A stretch of 64,000 nt of DNA from Serendipita indica DSM 11827 (GCA_910890315.1 CAJVGD010000006.1:1-64000); one strand, 5' to 3'; positions 23,105-35,617 are shown, counted from the stretch's first letter. The notes: generated by a model not told the origin, from the sequence alone. A program made the numbers and translations.

Positions 23105-23575
23105 ATCCCTTTGCCGATTTTCTTTCTGACGCTTGCTAGCATGACCGTCTCTCGGTGCGATGTGTAGTTATGTATTCAACTTGATTGATATTAAATACTG
23201 TGTTGGGCACCAGCTAAGTGGATGTTCAATTGGAGTGCTGGTTGACTACATCCATATCAAGAGAGAAAGCTTACGTTGAATGCCACGTGAGGAGGAATGC
23301 TCAATGGAAGTGGCGAATCACACTTGGCAGCCGGTGGGCCTATAAAATCCGTCTCTTGCCCAGCCTCCGTTAAACCTAACTTGGACCCCGCTTCTTCTCT
23401 CACATTCCCTCTCACCCGAGTAATATTTCTTAGCCCTCGAATGGAGGAGCTTGCTCATGAGAATGAGCACGGATGTGGCTTGAGCTGCCTCTGAACATGC
23501 AATCCGCACGTCAACGGTGGATTGAATTCTTCGCTTAGATGCGGATATCCTTTGGATAGTGGCATCCTAGATGCC
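23105..23575. other. Intergenic after elongin C
   Basis: No gene seen in these 470 bases. Open frames are short and have no domain. Confidence 0.4.
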
Positions 23576-24691
23576 TTACCTTTGCCTGCACGGCTTCTGG
23601 GACATGATCCTAAGCTCAACTCCTGACGCGACGAGTTGTTCTTGGCCCACGAGATTATCTATCTCTGCGAGTTGGCGAGGTGGGGTGTCCTTTGCCCAGA
23701 GTAGCACGTTTGTCTCCTCAGAGGGCATTTGCGCGACTGCAATGTCGATGTCCCCACTGCCATAGCAGACAATGACGTTCTCCTTTCGGAGATCGCCCTC
23801 TGACGCGAGCAAAGGTGCACGGCACCACTTTGGAATTCCCTCGAGGTCCCCCATCGTGCTCTCATGCCCATCATCATGAAAGTCTGCCGGCAAAGCCTCG
23901 TCTATCCGACGGAAGAGGCTCTTCTCAAAAGCACTCGCCGTCTCATCACCATAGGCAACGACGAGGAGGGGATGAACGATCTTCATTGACCGGGCAACAA
24001 AAGCGGCATTGTCGCCCCACCGCCTCTTGTCTAGGTTGTACGAGAAGATGTTTAGGTGGGGCCCAATGGTTTCGGCGAGGGCTTCCATTGGTACATCTTT
24101 GTACGCTGAATAGACTTGTAGGCTTTCATGGAAGAGGCATTGCTTGAGCGGCCTCTGCAGCCCCGATATGGCCGTTGACCTTGCCCTTGAAAACCTCCTT
24201 GGGTAGGTCGGGTTCGATGTTGACACGGACAACTGAGTCCCCTGTGACGCGGATGAGGCCGACCACGTCCTCAAGGATTGCCCTGGCGGCTCGCGTCTTG
24301 ATGACGGGTTTGCCTTCTTCCTCGGCAGTGGCCTTCCAGAACTTTTGAGAATCCTGTTCTGACCCTAACACGGCCCTTTGAATCTCTTCTGCCCTATCTT
24401 CATTAAAAAATGTCTGGACGGCCGGCATAAACTCGTCGGCAACGGCGTATCGTTCCAGGAGCTCCGTCGGAGGGGTAAAAAGATCTTGAGGTGTCCTGAA
24501 GCCGCATTGAGACCAATTGGAATATGTGAAATAATCCATTCTTCCCGCGGTCCAACGCAAGGATCCGTGCGGACAGCACGTTTGTCGACATGGTTTATCA
24601 CCAAAGCTGGAAATTCGAATACCTTGGTCTCGACGTTGTACTTGTCCAGCAGAGAGATGAACCTGATGGCTCTGGAACCACCTCGCGTCAT
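23576..24691 (-). pseudogene. Decayed gene of unknown family
   Basis: Three minus-strand frames follow each other and overlap: about 24691-24540 (SRAIRFISLLDKYNVETKVF), 24540-24130 (LFTPPTELLERYAVADEFMP) and 24150-23576 (EALAETIGPHLNIFSYNLDK, then LLVVAYGDETASAFEKSLF). Amino-acid composition stays coding-like across the frame changes, and no good donor-acceptor pairs explain them, so this looks like one protein-coding gene with at least two frame changes. I recognise no domain or transposon signature. It could also be a functional gene whose introns I failed to see. Confidence 0.45.
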
Positions 24692-25440
24692 CTTGTCATC
24701 CTCTGCGCGCTGGCCAGGCTCGTTGCCGCTGTTGAGCCGCCATATTTGATTGATATGCAGTCGAGTGTAGGGAAGGAAGGAAAGGAAATGTTTTTAAAGT
24801 GCAAGGGTGAATAATGCTATTCGCGCATCATCGGGATATCCAGGACCACCAAAACGCAGATTGCCCACGGCGCCTTCATGCAATTGATGAAGGACTCTGA
24901 GCAAGCGGGTCCGCCGCAAGATTGACCAGCATGGCCCGCAGCTGAGATATATCATCCGATGGGAGAAACCTCATGTCCTCATCCCATTGAGTTGTCGTCC
25001 ATTCGTCTGTGGCCTGTTGGCAATGGCTGATTCGCAGGTGCCAGCTGAGTTGGTGGTGGAGGAAATGCGTCGCGAGGGAGCACATTTGTCTCTGTATTTT
25101 ATTTTCCTGAATGTCTTCTTGAGAGAATCTGGACTCGTGGAACAAATACTGAATAATCAAAGTACACTAGCTCCGATAATAAATCTTTGTTAATGATATC
25201 AGAAGAGGGAAATTTGTGATAAATAGAGGAAATACAATATTGATTCAAACTTTGGAATGGAGAATGAGGTTTTGAGTGTTTGGTTGTGTTTGGAATGTAA
25301 TGGGTGGGGAGGAGTGGTAAATATAAAAGGTTGGGCTCGTAAAAGGGATAAATGGATATGTTAATAGTATGTTTTAAATAGTGGTGTAGTGGAAAGATAG
25401 AATAGTATATATAGAAAGAATGAAGGGAATGGATATGTTA
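24692..25440. other. AT-rich spacer before tRNA-Tyr
   Basis: No gene supported. A minus-strand frame at about 25160-24876 may be a further remnant of the decayed gene. From about 25160 to 25440 the sequence becomes strongly AT- and purine-rich (many GGAATG and TAAATA words), unlike its neighbours. Confidence 0.4.
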
Positions 25441-25522
25441 CCACTCTTAGCTCAGTTGGTAGAGCGTGCGGCTGTAATTTCCTTAAACCGCAAGGTCGCT
25501 GGCTCGAATCCGGCAGAGTGGA
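25441..25522 (+). tRNA. tRNA-Tyr (GUA) with a short intron
   Basis: The cloverleaf is visible: acceptor stem CCACTCT with AGAGTGG, D arm GCTCAGTTGGTAGAGC, anticodon stem TGCGG with CCGCA, T arm GCTGG-CTCGAATC-CGGC. The anticodon GTA is followed by one A and then about 9 extra bases (TTTCCTTAA) before the last loop base, the standard intron position 37/38 for nuclear tRNA-Tyr. Discriminator A at 25522. Confidence 0.9.
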
Positions 25523-25656
25523 TTCTTTTTTTGGTGGCCTGGAAGGGGGAGGAGTGGAAAGGGCGAAATTGAGCCGGAAAGTATAGATAAGAAAGTTTTG
25601 CATAAAAAAGAGATGTGATTAATAAGAAAAAAAAGAGTATTAACAGAAGAGTATAG

Positions 25657-28188
25657 CTAAGCGAAGAGGCCGGAGAGTTGGCCTTGTGCGGTTTTACCTG
25701 TCAAAGCAAAGACATCTATGTTAGACATTTTACCCGCCTTCCATTTTTCAATCATAGTCTTTGCATTGACAGGAGGGATGCTAGGATTCTTTGTGCCGAT
25801 GGTGATATGGAGCCTTGATCGCGTCTTGTCATCCATCGCTTGCAAGAAAGCTTCTGTAGCAGGTCCTTCTTGTCCAGGTGCGATAGCTATGTTATCGATT
25901 GCCAACGCCATAACCTCGTCGTTGCACACTAGGTGGCCAATAGTAAACTCGAACACTGGCTGAGCTTTTTCCACAGTCTCACATGCTGACCAAAGTTCTT
26001 GTTGATCCTGGCGTGATTTGGTGTGTACGATAGTGATGTGTGGATGCGGGGCGACACGTCCGCTCTTCTGCAGACCGTTCCAGAATTGACGTGCCGAGTC
26101 GGGGATGGTATCATTCTCCTTCATAATATCCTCAAGCAGCTCCTGGAGATCGATTTCTGGCATGATGGCATAGTAACGAGGCGCGTGGGCTTTGCTTTTT
26201 TCCTTCTTTCCAGAAGTCGAGGGACCAGCCGTGGCCGTTTGATCGTTACGATTTGCTTCCTGCTTTGTACCCTTCTTGACGATGGCCATGGAATTCGGTT
26301 GATACTCTCTGGCGATACGCAAAGCCTCGCCCATCTTCTCGTCTGATGGCTTTTCTAATCCGACTAGCTCAACGATGCCGCTGACGGCCCTCGCCAATGC
26401 GTCCTCCAGATCTTCATCAACCTCCATCTCAATCACATCATCGACTTCATCCTCAGCGAGCTCATTCGAGTCTTTGAGAAAGCGCCAAATGACATCTTTA
26501 TAGTCGGTAACAGCACCAGGCGTGAGCTTCTGGTGATTGTCTCCACGGGAAAGAATCCTTTCCGTGACAATGTGATGCACCGTACCGGCACTGTCACCTG
26601 CTACCGACCAACTGAGAGCAATGAGCCGCGGTGGTGGGCTGAGTGAAGAGACGGCGTTTCGGATGCCCGCACGATGTTGGGTGAGATGATTGTTACGATC
26701 TGCAATCACAACGTCGTGCGTCTTAAGAAGCTCGACGATGCTGCGTTCGAATGCTGGAGCCGCCTTTTTGGCCTTGATGTTGTCGCTCTGAGTATGCCCA
26801 AAGCCAAATAGATGCGATAAAGCGACCGAAATTGTCGTCTTGCCTGGGATAAATGAGAGGCCGTTTCCAATCATTGAATCTGCTACTCACCACAACCGGG
26901 TACAGCGACTGGGACGATGACCACTTTGTTCGTTGCTCCCGCCTCTACCTTTTGAGGAATCTCCACATTGACTAAACCCTCGGATTTCTGGCCTTCGGGA
27001 GTGGCAAGCCATTCGAAGAACCTGTCTCGAACTGCAATGATTCCTCGACCCTTGGTATACAACGCAAAGGCTTTCGGATTGCGAACAATTTCCTTTTCCA
27101 CCCATTGTTTGTACACCATCGTCTCCTTTCGCCTCAGCTTTGCTTTCGACAACTTGGCATCCGCAATGTTCCCTTTGGCTTTGGCAGCGAGGAGTGCCTT
27201 GGTAAGCTCTCGCCAATCACGATACATCATGTACGGCTCGTCAAACTTGACCTTGAAGAAGAAGGAGGATCCAGGAGCGTAAGGCGGTGTGTCGTTGCCA
27301 GCCTCAGCAGGCCTGGGTCCAATTGTCGTGCGTACGACAAACCCTTCGACAGGGACTCCGTTCCATTTCCCGGTCTTTCCGATTTCTTGAGTATACTCGC
27401 GAACCTCGCGCTCCGTATTAAGCACGAGGGACGCCGTCTTGATAAAGCCCCATTCCTCGGCAAACGCATCGACGACTGGCTGAGCTTGAGTGTTGAATTC
27501 GCCAACGTTGGCGTTGAGGCCATGGAGATGAAGACCGGTCATTTCAGACGGGATGCGCAGGACGTGCTCTTCAAACGAGTCGTCACACAATTCTGCAACC
27601 GCCGTCCAATTCTTTTCCCACAAAGTTGCAGCCAACTGCTCGCGTGTCTTTCCGGCCTGTTCGAGATGCGTATTGAGCCACCGTTCGCCCACTTGAGCAT
27701 GACTCTCCTCTGCGCCTGCAACAGGACCGAGCGAATGTTTTGACGTAACAAGGAGTTTATCAGGAGAGAGTGCAGCGATGAAGATGATACAACCGTTGGA
27801 CTTGAGAGTGAGGGTATATGGAGCAGTCGTATGGCGCTCGATGGCTCGCCACTATAACAACCGTCAGCTTCGTATCGATCAGACGAACGGGACATACGTT
27901 TGTCCACGGAACTTCGCCAATGTTGAAGAACTTGTCGTAGCCTCGCGCGACGATGCGATACTTGACGTCGGTCCCCTCGACGTCGTCTCCGTTTTCTGTA
28001 GTGAACAGTCCACGAGCCAGAGTCGGAAATGGACTGGGAACATCATAATACTTGAACTCGTTCATCTTCCAGCTGGTGATTTCGATGCGATCATCTGCAG
28101 GGGCAATATACTTGCTAGACTTGACGAGCTTGGGATTCTTCCTGGAAAGCGCGTAGAGCGCGTGGATGAGTTGTGATGATTCCGCCAT
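25657..28188 (-). CDS. TRL1: Fungal tRNA ligase Trl1
   Basis: Trl1 heals and joins tRNA half-molecules after intron removal and also joins HAC1-type mRNA in the unfolded protein response. Exons 28188-27898, 27851-26891 and 26843-25657, 812 residues. The ligase domain carries the nucleotidyl-Lys motif LKSNGCIIF (K-x-N-G), upstream RIVARGYDKFFNIGEVPW and downstream EGFVVRTTIG and SFFFKVKFDEPYMMYRDW. The polynucleotide kinase P-loop PGCGKTTIS is assembled across the second intron. The C-terminal cyclic phosphodiesterase has two H-x-T motifs (PHITIVHT and RLHITIGT). All three activities look intact. It is convergent with the tRNA-Tyr gene and divergent from GLE1. Confidence 0.95.
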
Positions 28189-28437
28189 GGATGAACGGAA
28201 ACGAGTCTGAAGGATGCCTTTAAAGCCCGCGAGGAGCAAACTTGGCGATGACTTGACGAGGAACAGGTTGAAGTTCTGAAAGGCATTTGGTTAGACGCTG
28301 AACAGTCACAAGCTCGAGTCATACGCGACGGACAGGTTCTTGAACGGATTCGTGTATAGCGAGTTAGATGATGTAGTAGCTCAAGCGACCCAGCTTCCAT
28401 GGTGGCAGCGCTCGTCTCGACCTTGACCCCTCTTGCA

Positions 28438-30419
28438 ATGAAGTTTGGAATTTCGGCGGACCACGCCAGTTTTCCAGAAAGAGCAAAAGCACGACTCAGT
28501 AGTTCGACATACAAGGCTCCATCAGACTCGGAGGAATCTACAGACGAGTATGAGGCGGCTGTTATCGAACCGTCCGACTCAGAGGACTCGTTTTATTACG
28601 CGTCTGACGAGGAAATACCATCTAGAACAAAGTAAAATATTGTTTTATCTCACTTTGATTTATCCTGACGCGCGTCTAGAACCAAAGCCGGTCCTCCAAA
28701 GACGGCGACAGAGCAGCGAGAGTTGACAGAGGCAATGGCTTCTGTCAAGTTGCATACAGAATATCAGGATCCACTAGAGGCGTGGATAAAGCAGAATCAG
28801 CAAGAGGCATTCGTATGTTGTTGGGTTATTCTACAAATGTTTTCTGACATGACACAAGCAAATAGCGCAAAATCGTATGAAAAGGTCTCATATCACTATG
28901 AGGAATCTCTATATGACAGCAACTCAGATCACACAAACGAGCATGGACGTCAGTGCTCAGGAACAACAGCGAGACGTGGAGCGAGTGATCCGGGCTCGCC
29001 AGAGTGAAAGGGAGAGACAAGAGCGTCTTGAACAGGAGCGGTGGGAAGCTCGAAACAAGGCTCTCTGGGAGCACGTCGACAAAGCTGCAGCGATAGTCGA
29101 GGCTCGCCTCGAGGCTGAGCGACAAGCAGAAGAGGCCAAGAGACGACAGGCAGAGGCTGAAGCCAGGAGAATAGAAGAAGAAAAGCAAAAGCGACTACAA
29201 GCGGAACAACAGGCGCGGGAAAAGGCAGAGGCGGAGAAGAGGCGGATTGCGGAAGAAAAAGCTCGAGCTGCCGAGGAAGAGAAGAAGAGGGTCGCTGCAG
29301 AAAAAGCGGCAGAAGAAAAGGAGCGATTAGAGGCAGAGGCAAAGCAGCAGCGTGAAAAGGAGGCACTGTCCAAGTTCGAGGCGGAGCGTAAGCGAGCGGG
29401 ACTCTCCACGCCAAGGGAGGACTGGGATAGGGCGCTGGAAATTATGCAGGTACGTCAAATCTTTGCTCGCGACCAGATTTGTGACACCCATGTTGGCAGA
29501 ATGTGAAGCACGGTCATCTTAAGCGGGTCAAAGAGGATTCGGTAGCCCGACGACAATGGAACGGGATTCGCAGAAATGTCACGTTGCGTATAGGTCAGCT
29601 CACCGACAACGATAGCGAGGTTGCAAGGATTGTACGTACACCACGATGGTCGTGACCTAGCTCACCTTGTGCTAGTCCACACAAATCTTCGAGCTCGTTC
29701 GAGTGCTTGACCCATCGACGGACATATATCCTGCTGCGTTATCTGCACTGGCCAAGGCGATCGTACTGCAAGCAGAAACAGAAGTAACTGCCAAGCTGGA
29801 TACCGCCGGTCCTCTGGCTGCGGTCGTGATCAACCTCTTCAACCTGCCTGGCTTTGACGAAGTCCTCTGGTCACGAATGGTCACTCGAACAGGAGGGTGG
29901 GTGATTGGCCATTTTGTGACCAAGCGACAGGGACAAAACGATGCCGAGTTTCGCAAGCTTGCAGGGTATCGAGAGGACGAGACACAAGTGGACCGACAGA
30001 CTCGCATAGGCGGTGTCATATCGCTCTATTTTGCAATTTGCACGTCCCCTAAAGCCACAAGTATGCTGCCCACCCCGTTCTGGCCAACCAAAATCTGGTC
30101 CTTCCTTTCACGTATCATGGGCGATGCACGATTAACGCGGCAATCCATGGCCCCATACGTACGTGAATTTTATCCCATGCTATGCATCACTCACACCTCT
30201 GTGTAGCTGATGCACTCATGTCTTGAAATGGCTGCCGGCACGGGCCTGGCCATGTTTGGTCGTCAATGGCTCAAGCTACTGATTGCACTGGGCCAGAGTA
30301 GCATGGAGGAGGGCCGAATGGGTGCATCGGACGACGCGGGAAAGACTGCCCGTGTGCGACTCCAGCTCAGAGCCGAAAAGCTCCTAGGAGAGGCGGGAGT
30401 CATGGGTTCCGCGCGCTAA
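28438..30419 (+). CDS. GLE1: mRNA export factor Gle1
   Basis: Gle1 sits on the cytoplasmic face of the nuclear pore and, with inositol hexakisphosphate, activates the DEAD-box ATPase Dbp5. The protein starts MKFGISADHASF, has an acidic Ser-rich part, then a long charged coiled coil (about 28.98-29.4 kb, EAKRRQAEAEARRIEEEKQK), and a helical HEAT-like C-terminal domain (TQIFELVRVLDPSTDIYPAA, GFDEVLWSRMVTRTGGWVIG, GYREDETQVDRQTRIGGVIS). Introns are short: about 28632-28679, 28813-28860, 29451-29501, 29632-29676 and 30160-30206. An in-frame ATG at 28399 could add 13 residues, but MKFG is the more usual start. Confidence 0.9.
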
Positions 30420-30734
30420 GCGTCCAATTTCCAATACGTGACTGACTTATCTTGCATAAGGCGGTGCCTTGTATTCTACCCAACTATCTGTATCGTGAGC
30501 GCAAGGACCAACCCCCTTTGTGAACCTGTGAGATGTGGAGAGCTATGTTCCGGACGAGTCGCACTTTGGAAATGCCACGGATAGTTCCGCGCATCCTGCC
30601 TTTTGCGTTGCCCCATTGTTCGCATTGTGAACCAAGCTTGCTCAATACACTAGTCCCGAGACCCAGAAAAGTCGAACACTACATAAAGTGTGACAATTTT
30701 TTGTTTTTGATGAGCGGGGTATCTGATCGCAACC
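30420..30734. other. Intergenic between GLE1 and the F-box gene
   Basis: No gene visible in 315 bases. It holds the 3' region of GLE1 and the promoter of the F-box gene. Confidence 0.4.
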
Positions 30735-32287
30735 ATGTCCAGAGGCAGATACACTGCGTGCCCGCTGCTCGCTCTCAACGACGATGTGCTCCTCAGTATG
30801 CTCCCATACTTCAACGCCCTCGAACTCTTCCAATGGGGTCTTGTGAGGCGCTCGTTTCATACTGGGTCCTCCCGAGCCGCTAATATCCGAGCAGACTTGT
30901 AAACGGTTGTACCAAATGACCCAAACCCCCAATTTGTGGATTTCACTTGCACGCGAACTGCGCAACAATTCGGTTTTGCTCCCATTCTCGTTTGGAAAGA
31001 CGATCGACAATGCAGACTTGAGCGGGCTCCGAATCGCAACGACAAAGGCCACCCGTCTGCGCGAAAATTTGCGACGAAAGCAGCCAGTGATTTACAGATT
31101 CAACCTCATTTCCCACGGCTGGTTCAAAGGTCTGTCTATAAACACACTTTGGCCCTTGCCTCATCGTCTTCACCCTATAGGACAAGTCCTCCGCGATGAG
31201 GCACACAAGTGTATTGCTCTCTTCGATGGACGGTGGATCGTCTATCGGCAATACGACTCTTTGAGAGTTCAGCATGTGCAGACCACAAAGTCAAAGTACA
31301 TCTTTAGTATCGATATCCAGGAGTATGCAAGCTGGCGCATCCTGCTCTCTCCGGTTTCAGGAGATGTGGCTATGGTTGCGGTGCATCATGATGTCAACGA
31401 GTACGTGGTTCTATCCATGATTATTTGGCATGCTAAGAAGCAACAGAGAATGGGATGTGATTGAAATCACATTTGGTGCCACCCCGAAAACCAAGCCAAA
31501 ATTTCGTTCGATGTACTACCCAAAGATCAAGCATCTGGAATTTCTCGGAGGCGGACTATCTGTTATCTATACCCAAGGTCTCGCAAAGCTCCTAAACCAC
31601 TACACGGGGAAGACCGCCGACCTCGGCCCGGCAACGTCAACACCACACAAATATCTCTTACAGGATGATGTCTTATTCCAGTTGGTCGTCCGCACAAATG
31701 GCCTACTGTACGTCTACGCACGACGTGTAGAAAATAAAGACAATGGGTCACTCATCGTCAGCAAAGGGGAAATCCCGTTGGAGATTCCTCTGGCAGCCAA
31801 CTGCGCTACATACCCTCCCGATCAGTTCTGGACAGAGACAGAACTTCGGCCTTCGTCCACCGACTCGCAGTTGACCATTTGGCATCGCGTGCATTTCAAG
31901 ACGCGAGGGGAAGTCTACTATGCAAGTTACACCATCGACGTACCATATACCCCCATTTGGTCCGACGATGAAGAGACAGCGTTGTTCGGCAACTGGACCT
32001 ATCGAGCTTCTGTCGTCGCAAACGGGACCATGACAGTCGGCCAAGGAGGCGACTCGCTACTCTTATCCCGATACAGGAACCAGATGGCTGCCTTGACTGT
32101 CTACCCGCGCCTGCATCTGCCCGTCAATCAGTCGCGGATGGCGGACCATGGCACGAGCTTGCCTGTCCCGCAGAAGAAAGTCGCCGGGAACGACATCCAT
32201 TCGGTCAGAATGGCGTGGGACGATGTACGAGGGATTGCAGTCCTGTACTTTTCGGATGCTACCATCTGGGTACTGCACTATGCTTGA
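30735..32287 (+). CDS. F-box protein
   Basis: F-box proteins bring substrates to SCF ubiquitin ligases through Skp1. Exon 1 (30735-30842) ends in FQWGL and joins exon 2 at 30895 (TCKRLYQMTQTPNLWISLAR). Together they make the F-box: LLALNDDVLLSMLPYFNALE, then LFQWGLTCKRL. A further intron lies at about 31392-31446 (joins DVNE to EWDVIEITFG), and a 51-nt intron near 31131-31181 is possible but in frame. The 400-residue remainder is beta-strand-rich with many Trp (DQFWTETELRP, DDVRGIAVLYFSDATIWVLH), suggesting a propeller-like substrate domain. I do not know the substrate. Confidence 0.8.
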
Positions 32288-32425
32288 TAATTCATTTGTT
32301 CAATAATTCGTTCGCTTTCGGAGTGGGATTTTATTTAAATAAGAAAATTTGTGTACATATTTAATCCGTTATCGTGACATTCTGGTGAGGAAAAGCCTAG
32401 CGCCGAGATTTCAAGTGTGCCTCAT

Positions 32426-33327
32426 TCAGTGTCGCTCACTGACGATGAGGAGCCAAGCATTGTGAATGTCGATATCACCGACCAGGTCATTGATGGCCTT
32501 TGGGTCCTGCTTTAAGCCGATGAAAGCTGTCTTGCCGAGCAAATAATCGACCCTCCTAATCCCTCTAGTCTCGTCCCCTTTTCCTTGCGATTTCATCTGC
32601 TCCATCCTCGCCTGGAACCTAGCTGTCACCTTTTTCTGGGTACTGGGTCCCATGAGGCGCCATTCGCTGTGGATGATGCTTTCCTGGAGTTGCGTATAGA
32701 TAGCATCAAAGACGTCGCCAATGGTGACAAAGGCGCCGTCCTTTTTCTTGATAGTAATCATCCACGGCATGTCTTTGCATACCAACCGCATGGAGGAAAC
32801 AGGAGGATCAACGGCGCTGTTATTCGTGTAGATAGGGTATGACGCGTTGGCGGCGCGTACGCTGCTCGGATGGTTGTATACATCCCAGAGCGTCAATGGA
32901 GTGACGTTGGCAGCCAATGCGAAGTGGACTTGGGGTTGCAACTGCGGCTGGGCGTCTATGTTCCCCAATTAGTCAATCAGGGTCTAGGGGGGTTTTCAAA
33001 CGATAAGCAGACATACAAGCAACTTGGGGGAGTGCATTCATCGGAATTATAGGTGTATTGTTGACAAAGTATTGTACCGGCTGGCCGACCTGATTCGTTT
33101 GTACGACGTAGCCACCAGGCGATGGCGGAAGGGCTTGGACCATGTGCTGGGGACTTCCGCCAGGGAGGGTAATAATGTTACCACCCGATGGGCTTGGATG
33201 GGCTGCGAGGTACACTGGCTGCCCTCCAGTGGGCTGTCCCATGACAGGGACCATGTATCTGCAATACTATGTTAGTTGTGTCAGACCATGGAGAGCAGAC
33301 TCACTGTGCAGAGTGATACTGGCTCAT
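32426..33327 (-). CDS. DUF6699-type agaricomycete protein
   Basis: Starts MSQYHSAQYMVPVMGQPTGG. A Pro/Gln/Gly-rich disordered part follows, then a C-terminal globular domain of about 170 residues: TPLTLWDVYNHPSSVRAANA, PPVSSMRLVCKDMPWMITI, GAFVTIGDVFDAIYTQLQ. The order of a WD start, the PPVSSMRL strand, PW and the VTIGDVFDAI helix fits the DUF6699 family, which is common in mushrooms and has no known function. Introns: one just after exon 1 (near 33305-33262) and one at about 33016-32956 joining PQVAY to AQPQLQ. No signal peptide or membrane segment. Confidence 0.8.
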
Positions 33328-34191
33328 TTTCTAGGGGACGAGAGATGCGCAAGGCGAGAGCGGCGCGCCCTTGGAGACTTTATAGCAATCGATTGGCGCG
33401 CGGCCAGTGCAGTCAGGCTGACAGCGAAAAATCACGATACCAGTACTGATACGTTGCCTCGGAATGAGGATCAATATACGATGATGAGGCCCGATCCGAT
33501 CCAAGATATATAGCCAGTCGTGGCGATGTCCAAGTCTTGACAGGATTTAGAGAGGCGACCGTTGCGTCCTCGCCACAGAATTGACAATTTACAAGGGTTC
33601 ATTAGGGCATAGGGCGCCCCCAGGAGCCTGTCAGTGCCACCAAAACAGCGGCGGGTGTTACACGGCGCTCCACTCAGGCAAATGGCCCAGACTGTCGACG
33701 AATAGCTCATCGTGACTGCGAGAATCAGTCAATTTTTAGGGATAATTACTTGGATTTTACAGTCAACAGTGGGAACTGACAGTGGTCGACGCACTTTACT
33801 CTTGCGCGCCTCGGGCTACCTGCAAACGCTGGGACAACCGATCAAGCGTGGGTGTGAGATTCCATCTTCTTAAGGGTTTGACAACCAACTGCTCCGAATA
33901 CAAGTGTCCAGCCACCTTTTTGGAGCCAACAAACGCTGGCGGCTTCGACTTTTCACCCCGTTTTCACATCTAGTTGTCACCGTCACCGATACCGGGAGCA
34001 ATAATGATCAGCGCAATCCGTGATGGAGCGCGTTCTCACGTCGGGAGTCGCACGATCGACTGGAAAGCTGTGTGAGTGCAGAAAACGTAAATTGGCGAAG
34101 CATTCCTGTCTTTTTATACCGACGCGACTCTCTCATAGAAAAAACTCATCTCCCCTTGGTTCTCGACCGCATCAAGCCCCTCCACTAGGAA
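33328..34191. other. Intergenic, 864 bases
   Basis: A shared upstream region of two divergent genes (the DUF6699 protein on the minus strand, the DUF6593 protein on the plus strand). Open frames here are short and unconvincing. Confidence 0.4.
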
Positions 34192-35272
34192 ATGCCTCTG
34201 ACCGTGTTCCCGAATCAGAGTGGCCATGCCGGTCTAGCTCCTCAGGCTCCTAGGCCCTATGTTCGTGGAAGGCGGCAGGTCATGCGCTCAAACGCCTCCA
34301 GCAGCTCGTCAAAGCAGGCAATACCCGCAATACAACCACAAGCACCCCTACCCATGTATCAGCTTCGTCAACATACTACCGGCGATGCATACGCGATCTC
34401 CAATCCGTCTTCTACTCTACTTCGGTCGACGTTTGTGCCAACGCTCCCGCAGCGACCGATCTATGAACTCACGACGGATATTGCCAGTGGTACGTCCGCT
34501 ACGACGATCCTTTGGAAAGTCGAGCTTGCGTCGAACAGTGTCAACGAGGTCGCACGAATCGCTTGGGCCAATACTGGGAGCAAGACCGTGATCGAAATGG
34601 AAGGCTTGCGTATCCCTGCAAACGAGTTTCTCACCAAACCCAAGTGGCGACTCGGTGTTGCCCAGTGCGTAGCTCCGTTGTAAATGTGATGAGATGTCGC
34701 GTGCTGATTGATGATCGTACAGTGCCACACATTCCTTCACGTCGCAGATGGAGGAATACAAATGGGTCCCACAGCCGACACTCTTTGACTCTGATTCGTG
34801 TGTTTGGCATTGCGTTCAACCCATCTCACGCGGGCCAGCCGCCGGCCCGTCGACCATCCTTGCTGTGTACCGTCCTTCGACGTCCTCGTCTGTCCAACAA
34901 ACACAGCCTGGGTTGACATCTCTTCAGCATCACAAAAGCCACCACGCCCTTCTCCGGACCGGATGGCGGTCGAGCATGTCGCTCGAGTCTATCCACAGCA
35001 CAAGTTCCGTTGGCCGGCAATCATTGTTCGGACACGCTGCCTCGTCGAGTGGACATGGTTCACAGAGGATACCGGCTTCATTGGAGGTTTATCCAGAGGT
35101 GGATGAAAAGCCGCATTTGCGCGATATTCTCGTGCTCACGGCAATCTTAGTCGCCACCGGAAAGGACGAGTGGAAGTCTCTCCCGCACAGTTGGGATCAC
35201 CAGCTGACTACCCCGGAGCTTGTCCTTGCCAGACTCACCGAGACTTATGGTCCCAGTCATCCTTCCAGCTAA
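34192..35272 (+). CDS. DUF6593-type fungal protein
   Basis: Two exons, 34192-34664 and 34723-35272, joined in frame as VAHATHSFTSQMEEYKW. The N-terminal 65 residues are disordered (Gln/Pro/Ser-rich). The core domain begins at PIYELTTDIASGTSATTILW and runs through EVARIAWANTGSKTVIEMEG and MEEYKWVPQP, with the last strand and helix at LEVYPEVDEKPHLRDILVLT. The beta-sandwich layout ending in a hydrophobic helix matches DUF6593, a family widespread in agaricomycetes. About 75 low-complexity residues are inserted before the last part. No catalytic motif is known for this family. Confidence 0.75.
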
Positions 35273-35617
35273 TTCGTATTCGTCAATCTCTCTATTTAGA
35301 CCATGGTCCTACTCAAGTCTCTATCTCCATGTCCGCTCCCTGTATAATTCTTATTGTTTATTAATAACAAACTATTTCGATTTCTGAAACTATAGAAGAT
35401 CCGGTGAATGTGGTTCCTACTCGAGAGTTCTAGAGCCGACCCGTTCGCACGCATCGTGTCCGGATTGTGAGTCAGCTGCCAGCATGTCTTATTCCTCTTC
35501 ATAAAGGGCTTTGGACGCTCGAAACTTAGGTCATCGCTCGAGCCCTCCTCCTCTATCCATCCCAACTGTGCTTGTGGCTTCTTCAATCAGCCTCCTTGAT
35601 ACTCTCTTCTTCCAATC

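Noticed and set aside
28950-29414. Minus-strand frames of about 150 codons opposite the GLE1 coiled coil
   Set aside because: Shadows of repetitive Glu/Ala/Lys codons. Composition is Ser/Ala/Arg only.
22667-30419. A functional cluster of ELC1, TRL1 and GLE1
   Set aside because: The genes belong to unrelated processes and lie on both strands with separate promoters. Ordinary eukaryotic gene order is the simpler reading.
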